DNA of 64,000 nucleotides, taken from contig JAEZJF010000013.1 of the NCBI GenBank assembly GCA_023415825.1, positions 124,001-188,000 of the forward strand. The letters are read 5' to 3'. Every line of letters starts with the position of its first letter. The first letter of the stretch is position 1. Positions 25,480 to 35,336 of this stretch are shown one piece after another. A program made the translations under genes and the position numbers. The notes under the pieces are model-generated. The model saw nothing but the letters and a program-made list of their open reading frames with translations. It was not told where the DNA came from and did not search any database. The stretch comes from Bacillota bacterium (GTDB lineage Bacteria > Bacillota > Clostridia > DSM-8532).

Positions 25480-25508
25480 TTGAATCGCTTTCCACAATGT
25501 TATATAAC
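25480..25508 (+). promoter_or_regulatory. Possible SigA promoter for the V/A-ATPase operon
   Basis: TTGAAT (25480-25485) and TATAAC (25503-25508) are 17 bp apart. It lies about 200 bases before the first ATPase gene, with a family 2 repeat in the leader. Confidence 0.5.
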
Positions 25509-25562
25509 TGGAATAGGTGGTATATAGGTTTGTATTGGGCTTTTCACAGAACAGATAAGAAT

Positions 25563-25686
25563 AACAATAAGAACCCCACCCGCTACCGAAATCAAAGATC
25601 TCGAGCGGGTACCCGGGAACCTTGTTACTTCGTAATAAGCGATGAATGCGTAATGAGTCGCTCAAAGCTTGTTACTTCGTAATAAC
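25563..25686 (+). repeat. Dispersed repeat family 2, copy B, in the ATPase operon leader
   Basis: The stem ACCCGCT...AGCGGGT encloses CGAAATC-AAA-GATCTCG. It is followed by TTGTTACTTCGTAATAAG, then a spacer, then a second TTGTTACTTCGTAATAA. Each of the latter folds into a 7-bp hairpin with a TTC loop. Confidence 0.7.
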
Positions 25687-25709
25687 ATCTTAGCATGGGT
25701 GGTGTTGAT

Positions 25710-26021
25710 ATGGAAGATGTCGTAAAAAAAATAATTGAAATTGAGCATGAGGCGCAAAGCCTTGTAGCCGAGGGAGTCGCTGAAAGAGAAAAGCTTCAAA
25801 TGGACACTCGGGATGAAATGCGGGCCATGGAGACCAATATCGTTGAGATGTCGGTGCATAAGATAGATCAATTGAGATCCAAAAGCCGTAAGGAAGCGGA
25901 TGATAAAATCATACGCATCTATGAAGATACAGCCTTGAAAATGCGTCTTATGGAGGAGAATGCCGAAGAGAACCAAGGGCTTTGGGAAAATCAGATCTTC
26001 GACCGAATTTTAGGAAGGTGA
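25710..26021 (+). CDS. ntpF: V/A-type ATPase subunit G/H (peripheral stalk)
   Basis: A 103-residue highly charged protein predicted to be one long coiled coil (MEDVVKKIIEIEHEAQSLVA, REKLQMDTRDEMRAME). It sits first in the ATPase operon. In these enzymes subunits E and G/H form the heterodimeric peripheral stalk that stops the catalytic head from rotating. ATG 25710 is chosen over one 15 bases upstream because GGTGG lies between them. Assignment rests on position, length and coiled-coil character. Confidence 0.82.
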   Translation: MEDVVKKIIEIEHEAQSLVAEGVAEREKLQMDTRDEMRAMETNIVEMSVHKIDQLRSKSRKEADDKIIRIYEDTALKMRLMEENAEENQGLWENQIFDRILGR

Positions 26022-26025
26022 ACAA

Positions 26026-27075
26026 ATGCTTGGAGAAATGAAGTATGGTGCGCTCTCGGGCAAGACAAGAGCCATGTTCGGACGATTGCTCAAAAGTGAG
26101 AACTATACGGAATTAATGCAAAAGAAGAGTGTTAGTGAGGTAGTCTCCTATCTCAAATATAATACTCACTATAAAGCTATCCTTTCCGATTTTGAAGAGA
26201 CGAATGTCCACAGAGCACATTTGGAGAACCTCCTTAAGCATGACCTCATCAATGATTATGCCAAGCTTCTTCGATTTACCAGCGGACGTTTAAAAGATTT
26301 TGTAAACCTGCTTTATATCAAGATTGAAATTGAGAGCTTGAAGCTGATATTCAGGGTTTTTGAATCAGGGCATGCGGACCAGTCCGTTCTTGAAGACTCT
26401 CTGATTTTTCTCGCAGAATATGACAGGCTCAATATTCCTAGACTGGCTCTGTCCCGCAATCTCGACGAATTTTTATCCGGGCTCAGAGATACTGCTTATT
26501 ATGATGTATTACGTCCATTTGCCTCGGAAGCAAACGAGACACGCCTTTTCAGTATGGAAATGGCTTTGGATCTCTACTACTTAAAAAGAATTCAAAATGA
26601 CTATAAAAAGCTCCTCGATGCGAAAGATCAGGCCATCGTGAGGGAATTTGCAGGGCTTGAAAGCGATATCTTCAACATTTTCTGGATTTATCGGAGCAAG
26701 AGCTTTTATGACATAGATCAAGAGGTTATCCCAAGCTACACGCTGCCACTTATTTACAAGCTGAAAAAGAGCACGATGGAAGCCCTTATTAAAGCAAAAA
26801 ACTTCGAAGAATACCTCAATACCCTTAAAGGGACATTTTACGGTTTTCTTTTTGAAGAACAATATGAGCTTCTTTATGAGCATAACTATGCTGAATTTAT
26901 CTTTAGGCTTCATAGAAAGCGATTCAGAAGGCAGCCGTTTACAGTAGCCTGTGTGCTTTCGTATTTACGCATGAAAGAGGTGGAGATATCGAATATTACT
27001 TCCATTATAGAGGGAATCCGCTATAAGCTGTCTGAGGAAAAAATCAGAAAGTATGTTGTAGGAATAGATCTCTAA
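26026..27075 (+). CDS. ntpC: V/A-type ATPase subunit C (d-type, central stalk socket)
   Basis: A 349-residue soluble helical protein with family landmarks YGALSGKTRAMFGRLL near the start, FVNLLYIKIEIESLKLIFR in the middle and LSYLRMKEVEISNITSIIEG at the end. It caps the membrane rotor ring and links it to the central axle (subunits D and F). GGAAGGTG precedes the ATG and the spacing from the previous gene is four bases. Confidence 0.93.
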   Translation: MLGEMKYGALSGKTRAMFGRLLKSENYTELMQKKSVSEVVSYLKYNTHYKAILSDFEETNVHRAHLENLLKHDLINDYAKLLRFTSGRLKDFVNLLYIKIEIESLKLIFRVFESGHADQSVLEDSLIFLAEYDRLNIPRLALSRNLDEFLSGLRDTAYYDVLRPFASEANETRLFSMEMALDLYYLKRIQNDYKKLLDAKDQAIVREFAGLESDIFNIFWIYRSKSFYDIDQEVIPSYTLPLIYKLKKSTMEALIKAKNFEEYLNTLKGTFYGFLFEEQYELLYEHNYAEFIFRLHRKRFRRQPFTVACVLSYLRMKEVEISNITSIIEGIRYKLSEEKIRKYVVGIDL

Positions 27076-27097
27076 AGAGAAGGATGGGGTGAAGGTC

Positions 27098-29023
27098 ATG
27101 GCAATTGAACCAATGAAATATATCAGTATTTTAGGTCCTTTGGATGTGTATAACGAATTTGTGCTCAAGTATGTTATCAATAGCAATGTCCAGCTTGAGC
27201 CCTCCTTTAAGGCGCTTAATGTCCCTGGCTTTATGCCATTTGATGAGGATACTTCCCTGGATAATTTTCGCAAGCGGATGCGCATTCTCAATGAAAAATA
27301 CGACGTCAGGATCATGCAATATGACGCAAAAACAATTGAAGATGAGCTTCTTAAACCGCTGGATACTTCGGCCCTGGAGGCTTTTGTGGCGGAGATTGAG
27401 GATCAACTGGCCGATAATAGAAGGCGAATCGAGCTTTATAAGGCTGATATTCAGGAAAGAGAACAGATTATTAAGCAGGTACTCCCTCTTGCAGGGCTTG
27501 AAATAGATATTGATGAGATGTTTCACTTTGCGTTTATGAAATTTCGGTTTGGTTTCATTCCAAAAGAAAATTACCATAAGCAAAAGAGTTATCTTGATGA
27601 GCTTGATGTAGTGGTCGTTCCCGCTTCTGAAGAAAATGAGAACCTATGGTTATCTTATTTTATGCCCGCATCCCTTTCACCGGTCATTGATAATGTCTTT
27701 GCCGCACTCGGCTTTGAACGGGTCAGAATCTCCGATCAAGTCAAGGGTATGCCCAAAATGACCATCGAGAGGCTCCAGGATGAGATAAAGGACTTGGAAC
27801 AAAAAATAAGTCAGGAGGATACCGCTTGCATTCAGTTTTTAGAGGACAGGAAAGAGCGGTTTGAAAGCTGGTATCATAAAGTTCTTTATCTGACAAAAAT
27901 AAATGAGATTAAAATGATGTCCTCCCATACAAAAGAAACATTCTTCCTGGCGGGTTGGATTCCTTATCAGTATTACAAGGAGTACAATAAAAAAGTTGAG
28001 TCCATGGAGAATCTCATCGTGTCAAGTGAGGATCCCGAGAACGTGGTTAATGCCACTCCGCCGACGGTTATGAAAAACAATCGGTTCTTCAAGCCCTTTG
28101 AAGCTCTTGTGACCATGTACGGGCTTCCGTCTGCAAAAGAACTGGATCCTACGCCCCTGATGGCCATCACTTATATGCTCATGTTCGGTTTTATGTTCGG
28201 AGATGTGGGGCAAGGAGCTGTCATCGCGCTTGTAGGTCTTTATCTTTTTAAATGGAAAAAGGCGGCCTTGGGCGGCGTTATGATGTATGTGGGCATGTCC
28301 TCCACAGTCTTCGGCTTTGTTTATGGCAGTGTCTTTGGGAATGAAGAACTGCTTCATCCGCTTTGGATAAGTCCGCTTCATGGCAAGGATACGATTAACA
28401 CCTTGCTCTATGTAGCAGTGGGCTATGGCGTTTTTATTATTCTCGTGACCATCATAGCCAATATGATCAATAATATTCGCATGAAAAAGTGGGGAAAGCT
28501 GCTATTTGATAAGAATGGGCTTGCAGGGCTCTTATTCTACGGGGGACTTGCTGTTCTTCTGGTTATCTTTCTAAAGACCGGCCAATTTGTCATGTCGGGG
28601 ATCGTAATAGTTATTGTTGTTATCCTCCCGGCCGTGCTCATCTTTTTCAAGGAGCCTTTTGAAAACCTTATTATGCGTAGAAACCACATCCTACCCCATG
28701 AAAAAGGGATCTATTTTGTGGAAGCCGGATTTGATCTCTTTGAAACAGTTTTATCTTTTTTTTCGAGCACCATCTCCTTTGCACGGGTAGGCGCTTTTGC
28801 CCTTAATCACGCCGGCCTTTCCCTTGCGGTATGGACGCTGTATAACATGATGAGCGGAGCGGGTGGAATCGTCATCGTCATCATTGGAAATCTTGTGACC
28901 ATCGGTCTTGAAGGACTTATTGTGGCTATCCAGTGCATGCGTCTTGAATATTATGAAATGTTCGGTCGCTTCTATATTGGTGAGGGACAGGAATTTAAAC
29001 CTGTACGCGTCACAAATGAGTAA
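27098..29023 (+). CDS. ntpI: V/A-type ATPase subunit I (membrane a-type subunit)
   Basis: A 641-residue protein. The N-terminal half is cytoplasmic and helical (peripheral-stalk attachment). The C-terminal half from about residue 350 has seven to eight membrane segments, with MFGFMFGDVGQGAVIALVGLYLF and FFSSTISFARVGAFALNHAGLSLAV. The Arg in SFARVGAFALNHA is the expected rotor-facing arginine that interacts with the glutamate of subunit K. ATG 27098 has GGTGAAGG in front. GTG 27089 is an alternative adding three residues. Confidence 0.95.
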   Translation: MAIEPMKYISILGPLDVYNEFVLKYVINSNVQLEPSFKALNVPGFMPFDEDTSLDNFRKRMRILNEKYDVRIMQYDAKTIEDELLKPLDTSALEAFVAEIEDQLADNRRRIELYKADIQEREQIIKQVLPLAGLEIDIDEMFHFAFMKFRFGFIPKENYHKQKSYLDELDVVVVPASEENENLWLSYFMPASLSPVIDNVFAALGFERVRISDQVKGMPKMTIERLQDEIKDLEQKISQEDTACIQFLEDRKERFESWYHKVLYLTKINEIKMMSSHTKETFFLAGWIPYQYYKEYNKKVESMENLIVSSEDPENVVNATPPTVMKNNRFFKPFEALVTMYGLPSAKELDPTPLMAITYMLMFGFMFGDVGQGAVIALVGLYLFKWKKAALGGVMMYVGMSSTVFGFVYGSVFGNEELLHPLWISPLHGKDTINTLLYVAVGYGVFIILVTIIANMINNIRMKKWGKLLFDKNGLAGLLFYGGLAVLLVIFLKTGQFVMSGIVIVIVVILPAVLIFFKEPFENLIMRRNHILPHEKGIYFVEAGFDLFETVLSFFSSTISFARVGAFALNHAGLSLAVWTLYNMMSGAGGIVIVIIGNLVTIGLEGLIVAIQCMRLEYYEMFGRFYIGEGQEFKPVRVTNE

Positions 29024-29092
29024 ACAGAATTTAACTGACAGGGTTCTGCCAGTCGAAGAATAAAAACTAATTTAGTCGTTGGAGGTCGTATT

Positions 29093-29521
29093 ATGGAATT
29101 CATTCTTATTGTTGCTATCACTTTGGTTATGTGTACTGTTGGTATCGGGCTTGCCTGTGTGAATAAAAGCGTTAAGGGCAAGAATGCGAAGAAGCTTATC
29201 GGCATGAATGTCACAGCATTGCTGGGTATTGTCATCGTGGCCACTATTATTGTTCTGACAGGTGGAATTTCTGCCTCTGCTGCTGATAATACACAGGCCG
29301 CAGCCGCAGCATCAAATGGACTTAAGTACATTGCTGCCGCTCTTGCAATTGGTATCTCGGCAATAGGTTCCGGCATTGCCGTGGCCTCAAGCAGTGCTGC
29401 TGCTTTAGGTGCATTAAGTGAAGATCCTAAGATCTTTGGTAAGGCTTTCGTTTTTGTAGGCTTGGCAGAAGGTATCGCCATTTACGGGCTTATTATCTCC
29501 ATCCTTATCTTGAACGCATAA
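29093..29521 (+). CDS. ntpK: V/A-type ATPase subunit K (rotor ring proteolipid)
   Basis: A 142-residue protein with four membrane segments, a fused pair of helical hairpins. Only one carboxylate lies inside the membrane, Glu126 in FVGLAEGIAIYG of the last helix. The preceding helix reads IGSGIAVASSSAAA, without the glutamine that helps bind Na+ in the Enterococcus hirae ring, which points toward proton coupling (inference). The Ala- and Ser-rich stretch at 61-75 is the loop between hairpins. TGGAGG precedes the ATG. Confidence 0.94.
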   Translation: MEFILIVAITLVMCTVGIGLACVNKSVKGKNAKKLIGMNVTALLGIVIVATIIVLTGGISASAADNTQAAAAASNGLKYIAAALAIGISAIGSGIAVASSSAAALGALSEDPKIFGKAFVFVGLAEGIAIYGLIISILILNA

Positions 29522-29535
29522 GAGGGTGATCACCC

Positions 29536-29844
29536 ATGAAAATGTATCTGATCAGCGACAACGTTGATACAAAAGTCGGCATGCGGCTTGCGGGCATTGA
29601 TGGCGTCATCGTCCATGGCCGGGAGGAGGCCCTTGGGGCTCTTCAAAATGCGATGAAAGACAAAAGTATCGGAATTATTCTCATTACAGAAATGCTGGTG
29701 GAGTTATTCCCTGAGGTTATCTCGGATTTGAAGCTTAATCATAGCAGGCCCCTGATTGTTGAAATCCCGGATAGGCATGGAACAAGGCGACCTCCGGATT
29801 ACATGATGCGTCATGTAAACGAGGCAATTGGTCTAAAACTCTAG
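29536..29844 (+). CDS. ntpG: V/A-type ATPase subunit F (central axle)
   Basis: A 102-residue protein with the expected layout: MKMYLISDNVDTKVGMRLAGIDG at the start, GIILITEMLVELFPEVI in the middle and RPLIVEIPDRHG near the end, resembling a small Rossmann-like fold. It binds subunit D in the rotating central stalk. GAGGGTG precedes the ATG by about 8 bases. Confidence 0.93.
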   Translation: MKMYLISDNVDTKVGMRLAGIDGVIVHGREEALGALQNAMKDKSIGIILITEMLVELFPEVISDLKLNHSRPLIVEIPDRHGTRRPPDYMMRHVNEAIGLKL

Positions 29845-29887
29845 TATGGATTGCGATAAGGTCTTTTGAGCCTCTGGAGGTTTTTTT

Positions 29888-30484
29888 ATGGACAACACAG
29901 TAGAAAAGTTTAGTAAGTTTTCTCATATGGTTATGAAAGAAGCAGATGAAAAGAAAAAGGAAATCATTACGCAGGCTGAAAAAGAACGCCAGGAGACTAT
30001 TGCGTATAATGAGATTCAATGCTTGAAAAGGGCCTATGAGAACATTCAGGATACCGTTCGAAAAATTGACAAAGATATCAATGAAGAGGTTTCAAAGGCT
30101 ATTGTTGAGAGTAAACAAGCGCTGTTTAACCGGCGTGATGAGATCATGAATGCCGTATTTCAACATGTAAAGGAAAAATGTATTGCATTCAAGCATCAGG
30201 AAGGCTATAAAAGTTATTTGGAAGGCCTGGTAAAAGAGGGCTTATCTCAGGTAGGGCAGGGTATAATCCACGTTCTGGCGGATCAAGACGACCTTGGATT
30301 ATTGGAGGAGATTCGCGCTCAAATGGGAATGCCTTTCCAAATTTCTGAGAGCGATGAACAGCTTTTTGGAGGCTGCCTTGTTGTTAACAGAACAAAAGGC
30401 CTGATGTGCGACTACTCCTTTGCAAGCAAGTTGAGCGAGGAACGCTCGACGTTTTTGGAGAAATATAAAATGAGTATAGAATGA
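29888..30484 (+). CDS. ntpE: V/A-type ATPase subunit E (peripheral stalk)
   Basis: A 198-residue protein with a long charged N-terminal helix (KFSKFSHMVMKEADEKKKEI, ITQAEKERQE) and a globular C-terminal half ending QLFGGCLVVNRTKGLMCDYS, typical of subunit E. It pairs with subunit G/H, encoded first in the operon. TGGAGG precedes the ATG. The last base region overlaps a possible upstream ATG of the next gene. Confidence 0.92.
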   Translation: MDNTVEKFSKFSHMVMKEADEKKKEIITQAEKERQETIAYNEIQCLKRAYENIQDTVRKIDKDINEEVSKAIVESKQALFNRRDEIMNAVFQHVKEKCIAFKHQEGYKSYLEGLVKEGLSQVGQGIIHVLADQDDLGLLEEIRAQMGMPFQISESDEQLFGGCLVVNRTKGLMCDYSFASKLSEERSTFLEKYKMSIE

Positions 30485-30519
30485 AGGTTTATACACAGCA
30501 GGAATCAGAGGGTGAAAAA

Positions 30520-32313
30520 ATGGCAGACACATCACATGGAACAATTTATGGGATAAATGGTCCTGTAGTCAAGGTTCGCGGAGAGCATGCCTTTAAAATG
30601 CTTGAGATGGTCCTTGTGGGGCACGACAAACTCATTGGTGAGGTCATTCGCGTTCTCGAATCTGAGACAATTGTTCAGGTTTATGAGAATACAACCGGAT
30701 TAAAGCCCGGAGAACCCGTTGTCTCTACGGGAAAGCCCCTGACTATCAAATTAGGTCCGGGTATTATCGGCAATATCTTTGATGGTATAGAAAGACCCCT
30801 GACACGCATCGCAGAGAAGTCAGGCGCCTTTATTCAGCGCGGAAGCATCATGGACAATCTTAATCAGGAAAAGCTCTGGGATGTTAAAATCCTGGTTCGT
30901 CCCGGTCAGATTGTAAAATCCGGTATGGTTATTGCTGAAGTTAAGGAGACCGAATCCGTCCTTCATAAGATAATGGTGCCGCCCGACATTGAAGGAGAGG
31001 TCACTGAAGCGGCGGATCATGGCAGTTATCCTATCAATAAAGTCATTGTCAGAATTAAAGACGGAAAAAACACACATAACCTTACCCTGGTTCAAGAATG
31101 GCCTGTTCGTGAGGCCAGACCCTATAGAAAAAGAAAACCGCTGGATATTCCACTCGTTACGGGGCAGCGTGTTATCGATACCCTGTTTCCTTTGGCGAAA
31201 GGTGGAACCGCCGCAATCCCCGGTGGTTTTGGTACTGGAAAAACCCTGACTCAACACCAATTAGCAAAATGGTCGAATGCCGATATTATTGTCTATGTGG
31301 GCTGCGGCGAACGCGGCAATGAAATCACCGAGGTCTTGGAGGACTTTCCTAAGCTCATTGACCCCAGGAGCGGAAGACCTTTAATGGAAAGAACAATCCT
31401 CATCGGCAATACCTCAAACATGCCTGTTGCGGCACGTGAGGCGTCTATCTATACCGGAATCACCCTTGCGGAATACTATCGGGATATGGGCTATGATGTA
31501 GCCATTATGGCGGATTCTACCTCGCGTTGGGCGGAGGCCTTAAGAGAAATCTCAGGCCGGCTTGAAGAGATGCCGGCAGAAGAAGGCTTTCCTGCATATC
31601 TGCCTTCACGGCTTTCTGAGTTTTATGAGAGAGCTGGCCGTGTTGAGAACCTAAATGGCACCCAGGGTTCTGTTTCAATTATCGGAGCGGTTTCGCCCCA
31701 GGGCGGTGATTTCTCTGAGCCTGTCACACAGAACACCAAGCGCTTTATAAGATGTTTTTGGGCTCTTGACAAATCCTTGGCCTATACCCGCCACTATCCG
31801 GCTATCAATTGGATCAACAGCTACAGTGAGTATACTGAGGATTTGATGGATTGGTATAAGGAAAATGCCCATCAAGACTTCATGGAAAGGCGTATCCGTT
31901 TAAGCCGTGTCCTTCAGGAAGAAGGTAAGCTGCTCGATATCGTCAAGCTTATTGGCAGTGATATCCTGCCAGATGAACAGAAGCTCATTTTAGAAGTAGC
32001 AAAGGCTATCCGTCAGGGCTTCTTGCAGCAGAATGCCTACCATGAGCAGGATACCTATGTTCCTATACAAAAACAGTATCTGATGATGGATTCTATCTTA
32101 AGGCTTTATGACAAATCTCTTAAGCTTATACCGCTTGGCATACCGGTGTCTGTTATGCGTAAGACCGGCGTGTTCGAAGAGGTAACGCGTATGAAGTACA
32201 CCATATCCAACGATGATCTGGGAGCTTTTGAGGCGCTTAATCAAAGGATTGAAAAAGCCCTTGATGAACTTGAAGCGGATTATAAGGCCACTGGAAGGAA
32301 TGTGGAACTATGA
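30520..32313 (+). CDS. ntpA: V/A-type ATPase catalytic subunit A
   Basis: A 597-residue catalytic subunit. The P-loop is GGFGTGKT at about 235-242, followed by the A-subunit signatures [19 protein letters not shown] and [32 protein letters not shown]. The bulge domain specific to A subunits is present near 110-200. It hydrolyses or makes ATP at the A/B interface. ATG 30520 has AGAGGGTG in front and gives the standard [19 protein letters not shown] start. An ATG 39 bases upstream overlaps ntpE. Confidence 0.97.
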   Translation: MADTSHGTIYGINGPVVKVRGEHAFKMLEMVLVGHDKLIGEVIRVLESETIVQVYENTTGLKPGEPVVSTGKPLTIKLGPGIIGNIFDGIERPLTRIAEKSGAFIQRGSIMDNLNQEKLWDVKILVRPGQIVKSGMVIAEVKETESVLHKIMVPPDIEGEVTEAADHGSYPINKVIVRIKDGKNTHNLTLVQEWPVREARPYRKRKPLDIPLVTGQRVIDTLFPLAKGGTAAIPGGFGTGKTLTQHQLAKWSNADIIVYVGCGERGNEITEVLEDFPKLIDPRSGRPLMERTILIGNTSNMPVAAREASIYTGITLAEYYRDMGYDVAIMADSTSRWAEALREISGRLEEMPAEEGFPAYLPSRLSEFYERAGRVENLNGTQGSVSIIGAVSPQGGDFSEPVTQNTKRFIRCFWALDKSLAYTRHYPAINWINSYSEYTEDLMDWYKENAHQDFMERRIRLSRVLQEEGKLLDIVKLIGSDILPDEQKLILEVAKAIRQGFLQQNAYHEQDTYVPIQKQYLMMDSILRLYDKSLKLIPLGIPVSVMRKTGVFEEVTRMKYTISNDDLGAFEALNQRIEKALDELEADYKATGRNVEL

Positions 32314-33716
32314 ATGTAGAATATATGGGGCTTAAAGAAATATCAGGACCCCTCGTGATCATCGATGGCGTCAAAGAGGCCTCCTTTGAGGAAATGGTCG
32401 AAATCACCGTTGAAAAGAAAAAACGGTTGGGGCGCATTATCCAAATCGAAGGGGAGACCTGTGTCGTACAAATATTTGAAGGAACACGGGGTATTTCTTT
32501 GGAGAATACCCGTACGAGGCTGCAAGGAAAGCCACTTAAAATGCCTCTTTCAAAGGAGCTTTTAGGAAGGGCTCTGGACGGGATGGGGCGCCCTATAGAT
32601 GGTCTTGGAGAGATTTATCCTGAGAAAAGCTGGGATATTAACGGGGAACCTATTAATCCGGTTATGAGGGAGTACCCAAGAAATTTTATTCAGACAGGTA
32701 TCTCCTCTATTGATGGATTAACCACCCTTATTCGCGGACAAAAGCTGCCAGTGTTTTCGGGAAGCGGTCTTCCGCATAATCAACTGGCTGTTCAGATTGT
32801 TCGCCAGGCAAAGATAGCGGATGCCAATGGTGAGAATTTTGCCATAGTCTTTGCGGCCATGGGTGTCAAACATGACGTGGCCGAGTATTTCAGGTCGAGT
32901 TTTCAGAAGAGCGGTGTTTTAGACCGCGTGGTCATGTTTCTCAATCTAGCCAATGATCCGGTGGTCGAGAGAATTGTTACCCCACGATGTGCCCTTACAG
33001 CAGCCGAATATTTGGCTTATGAGCGAGGAATGCATGTATTGGTCATCTTAACCGATATGACATCCTATGCTGAGGCCTTACGTGAAATCTCCTCCTCCAA
33101 AGGTGAAATTCCTTCCAGAAAGGGCTATCCGGGTTACCTTTATAGTGATTTAGCCTCCATTTATGAGCGCGCCGGCATCATAAAAGGCTGTGAAGGCTCT
33201 ATCACCCAAATTCCTATTCTCACCATGCCCAATGACGATATCACGCATCCCATTCCTGATCTGACAGGCTATATAACCGAGGGTCAGATTGTTTTAGACA
33301 AAAATCTTTCACAAAAAGGAATTTATCCTCCGGTCATTGTCCTGCCATCCCTGTCAAGACTGATGAAAGATGGCATAGGAAAGGGTTATACCCGGGAGGA
33401 TCATCCCCAGGTTGCCAATCAGCTTTTTGCCTCTTATGCCAAGGTGCAGGAGGTCCGTGCTCTGGGCTCCGTCATCGGCGAGGATGAGCTGAGTGATATT
33501 GATAAGAAATATATGCACTTCGGTCGCGTTTTTGAAGCTCAATTTATTACACAGGATTTCCAGGAAAACAGAGAGATCAATCAAACCCTGGATTTAGGCT
33601 GGCTGCTATTAGGGCTTCTTCCCAAAGAAGAGCTGGATCGGCTCTCACCTGAGATGATCGAGAAATTTTATGTGGCTTCAGATGAAGACGAAGGAAGGTT
33701 TCAGGGATGGACATGA
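32310..33716 (+). CDS. ntpB: V/A-type ATPase regulatory subunit B
   Basis: A 468-residue non-catalytic nucleotide-binding-fold subunit. It has [45 protein letters not shown] (the P-loop equivalent without a GKT lysine), [16 protein letters not shown] and [17 protein letters not shown]. It alternates with subunit A in the hexameric head. The ATG overlaps the ntpA stop (ATGA), indicating translational coupling. Confidence 0.97.
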   Translation: MNVEYMGLKEISGPLVIIDGVKEASFEEMVEITVEKKKRLGRIIQIEGETCVVQIFEGTRGISLENTRTRLQGKPLKMPLSKELLGRALDGMGRPIDGLGEIYPEKSWDINGEPINPVMREYPRNFIQTGISSIDGLTTLIRGQKLPVFSGSGLPHNQLAVQIVRQAKIADANGENFAIVFAAMGVKHDVAEYFRSSFQKSGVLDRVVMFLNLANDPVVERIVTPRCALTAAEYLAYERGMHVLVILTDMTSYAEALREISSSKGEIPSRKGYPGYLYSDLASIYERAGIIKGCEGSITQIPILTMPNDDITHPIPDLTGYITEGQIVLDKNLSQKGIYPPVIVLPSLSRLMKDGIGKGYTREDHPQVANQLFASYAKVQEVRALGSVIGEDELSDIDKKYMHFGRVFEAQFITQDFQENREINQTLDLGWLLLGLLPKEELDRLSPEMIEKFYVASDEDEGRFQGWT

Positions 33717-34327
33717 CGCTGTTTCCCACCAAGGGTAACTTGGTGATTGCGAAAAATACCTTAGCATTATCCCGTCAGGGTTATGAGCTTTTGGACAAGA
33801 AGCGTAACATTCTGGTACGGGAAATGATGAACTTGGTGGAAAAGGCGAGAAAGATTCAGGATGAAATACTCGTTATTTTTGAAGAGGCCTATAAAGCGCT
33901 TCAAGAGGCTAATGTCAGCATGGGCGTCTCGATTATCGAGCAGATTGGATATGCCATTCCTGAAGACATCAGTGTACAGATAAGAGATCAGAGTATCATG
34001 GGGGTTGAGATCCCCATTGTGACCCTCGACTGCCCCGATATGCAGCCGCGCTATGGTTTTCGAATGACCAATGGTACGCTGGATATTGCGCGTCAGAAGT
34101 TTGAGCGGGTTAAGCATCTTTCCATTGATCTGGCTGAAGTTGAGAACGCCATTTATCGTTTGGCTACCAATATCCGCCGCACAATGAAACGAACCAACGC
34201 CCTTAAGAATATTATGATCCCCAAGTACGAGGATATTACGGCTACTATTACCAATGTTCTTGAAGAAAAGGATCGGGAGGAGTTTTCCAGGCTCAAGGTC
34301 ATCAAGCATTCAAAAGAAAGGGCCTGA
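33707..34327 (+). CDS. ntpD: V/A-type ATPase subunit D (central axle)
   Basis: A 206-residue protein, mostly two long antiparallel helices: [31 protein letters not shown] at the start and [28 protein letters not shown] near the end, the family signatures. It forms the rotating axle inside the A3B3 head. It overlaps ntpB by ten bases. It is the last gene of the operon. Confidence 0.95.
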   Translation: MDMTLFPTKGNLVIAKNTLALSRQGYELLDKKRNILVREMMNLVEKARKIQDEILVIFEEAYKALQEANVSMGVSIIEQIGYAIPEDISVQIRDQSIMGVEIPIVTLDCPDMQPRYGFRMTNGTLDIARQKFERVKHLSIDLAEVENAIYRLATNIRRTMKRTNALKNIMIPKYEDITATITNVLEEKDREEFSRLKVIKHSKERA

Positions 34328-34358
34328 GCCGTATAGACCACGACCCCGTAATTCATCA

Positions 34359-34387
34359 TTGACATTCGAAGATTAAGCAGTTATCAT
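34359..34387 (+). promoter_or_regulatory. SigA-type promoter of the T-box operon
   Basis: TTGACA (34359-34364) and TATCAT (34382-34387) are exactly 17 bp apart, about 10 bases before the conserved start of the T-box leader. Confidence 0.85.
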
Positions 34388-34395
34388 TATCATAA

Positions 34396-34651
34396 AAGAC
34401 GATGAAGGGACCTCTATAGATTTAATATCTTTAAAGAGAGCCTGCGTATGGTGAGAGCAGGTAGGATAAGTTCTATAGGTATCATTCCGGAGTTTGGTAT
34501 CTGAAATTATGAGTAAGGTGCCACGTCAGCCGCGTTACAGGCTAAGGTTTGTTGGAACCTGACAAGAGGGCTTTTTATAAGCTAAAATTGGGTGGTACCA
34601 CGGGTTATAAGCTCGTCCCAGCATGAATTGCTGTTGGGATGGGCTTTTTTG
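34396..34651 (+). ncRNA. T-box leader (tRNA-sensing riboswitch), probable isoleucine specifier
   Basis: The leader contains the AGAGAG element (34435-34440), a Stem I apical helix CCTGC/GCAGG with the GGTGAGA loop and the T-box core TGGGTGGTACCACGGG (34589-34604). It ends in a terminator with a run of six T (34611-34650). Stem I base pairs are GGGA/TTCC and CTATAG/CTATAG. The bases left between them on the 3' side are GTATCA, which best fits an ATC (Ile) codon followed by A. Uncharged tRNA should stabilise the antiterminator and allow the two downstream genes to be transcribed. Confidence 0.9.
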
Positions 34652-34751
34652 CATGTAAATGACCAGAATGAAGTATCAGCTGCAGGCAGTACGGCAGAGC
34701 TTGACAAAAGTAGGATAAAGGATAAGAAGATCAGGATGGGAGGATTCTTTT

Positions 34752-35336
34752 ATGGATGACAAGATTATTGAAATTGCCGAACGAATTAGAGGCTTGAGAA
34801 TGGATCTCGGAATTTCGGCTGGTGAAATGGCGACGCTTGTGGAAATGTCAGAAGAGGAATACCTGAAATATGAGGCGGGGAAGCTCGATTTTTCCTTTAC
34901 CTTTCTTTATAAGGTAGCCGCACGGCTAGGCTTGGATATCAGTGAGCTTCTTACCGGCAGCAGTCCGACACTCTCGGTTTATACTCATGTTAAAAAGGGA
35001 AAGGGCCTCAGGATTGAGCGCAGAAAAGGCTTTAAATATCAAAGCCTGGCTTACCTTTTTAAAAACAGGAACACCGAACCCTTTTTGGTGGAAGCCGCTT
35101 ATGATGAGAGCGCAGATAAAAGCGAAATTATCCAGAGAAGTCATGCCGGACAGGAGTTTGATTATATCCTGAGCGGATCTCTCAGAATCAAGATTGACGA
35201 CCATGAATTTATCATGGAAGAGGGAGACTCGGTATATTACGATGCTAGCCACAGGCATGGTATGACGGCTACCAAAGGTGAAACCTGTGTCTTTTTGGCA
35301 GTGGTGATCAAGGATCATGATGGGAGGATGGGCTGA
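34752..35336 (+). CDS. XRE family regulator with C-terminal cupin domain
   Basis: A 194-residue protein. Residues 1-70 form a helix-turn-helix (IAERIRGLRMDLGISAGEMATLVEMSEEEYLKYE). The C-terminal half is a cupin barrel (HAGQEFDYILSGSLRIKIDDHEFIMEEGDSVYYDASHRHGM), which in this group binds a small ligand or metal. It is often placed beside a metabolic enzyme it controls. Here the stop overlaps the start of the acyl-CoA synthetase gene (TGATG). It is thus regulated by the T-box and may itself tune the operon. GGGAGG precedes the ATG. Confidence 0.9.
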   Translation: MDDKIIEIAERIRGLRMDLGISAGEMATLVEMSEEEYLKYEAGKLDFSFTFLYKVAARLGLDISELLTGSSPTLSVYTHVKKGKGLRIERRKGFKYQSLAYLFKNRNTEPFLVEAAYDESADKSEIIQRSHAGQEFDYILSGSLRIKIDDHEFIMEEGDSVYYDASHRHGMTATKGETCVFLAVVIKDHDGRMG

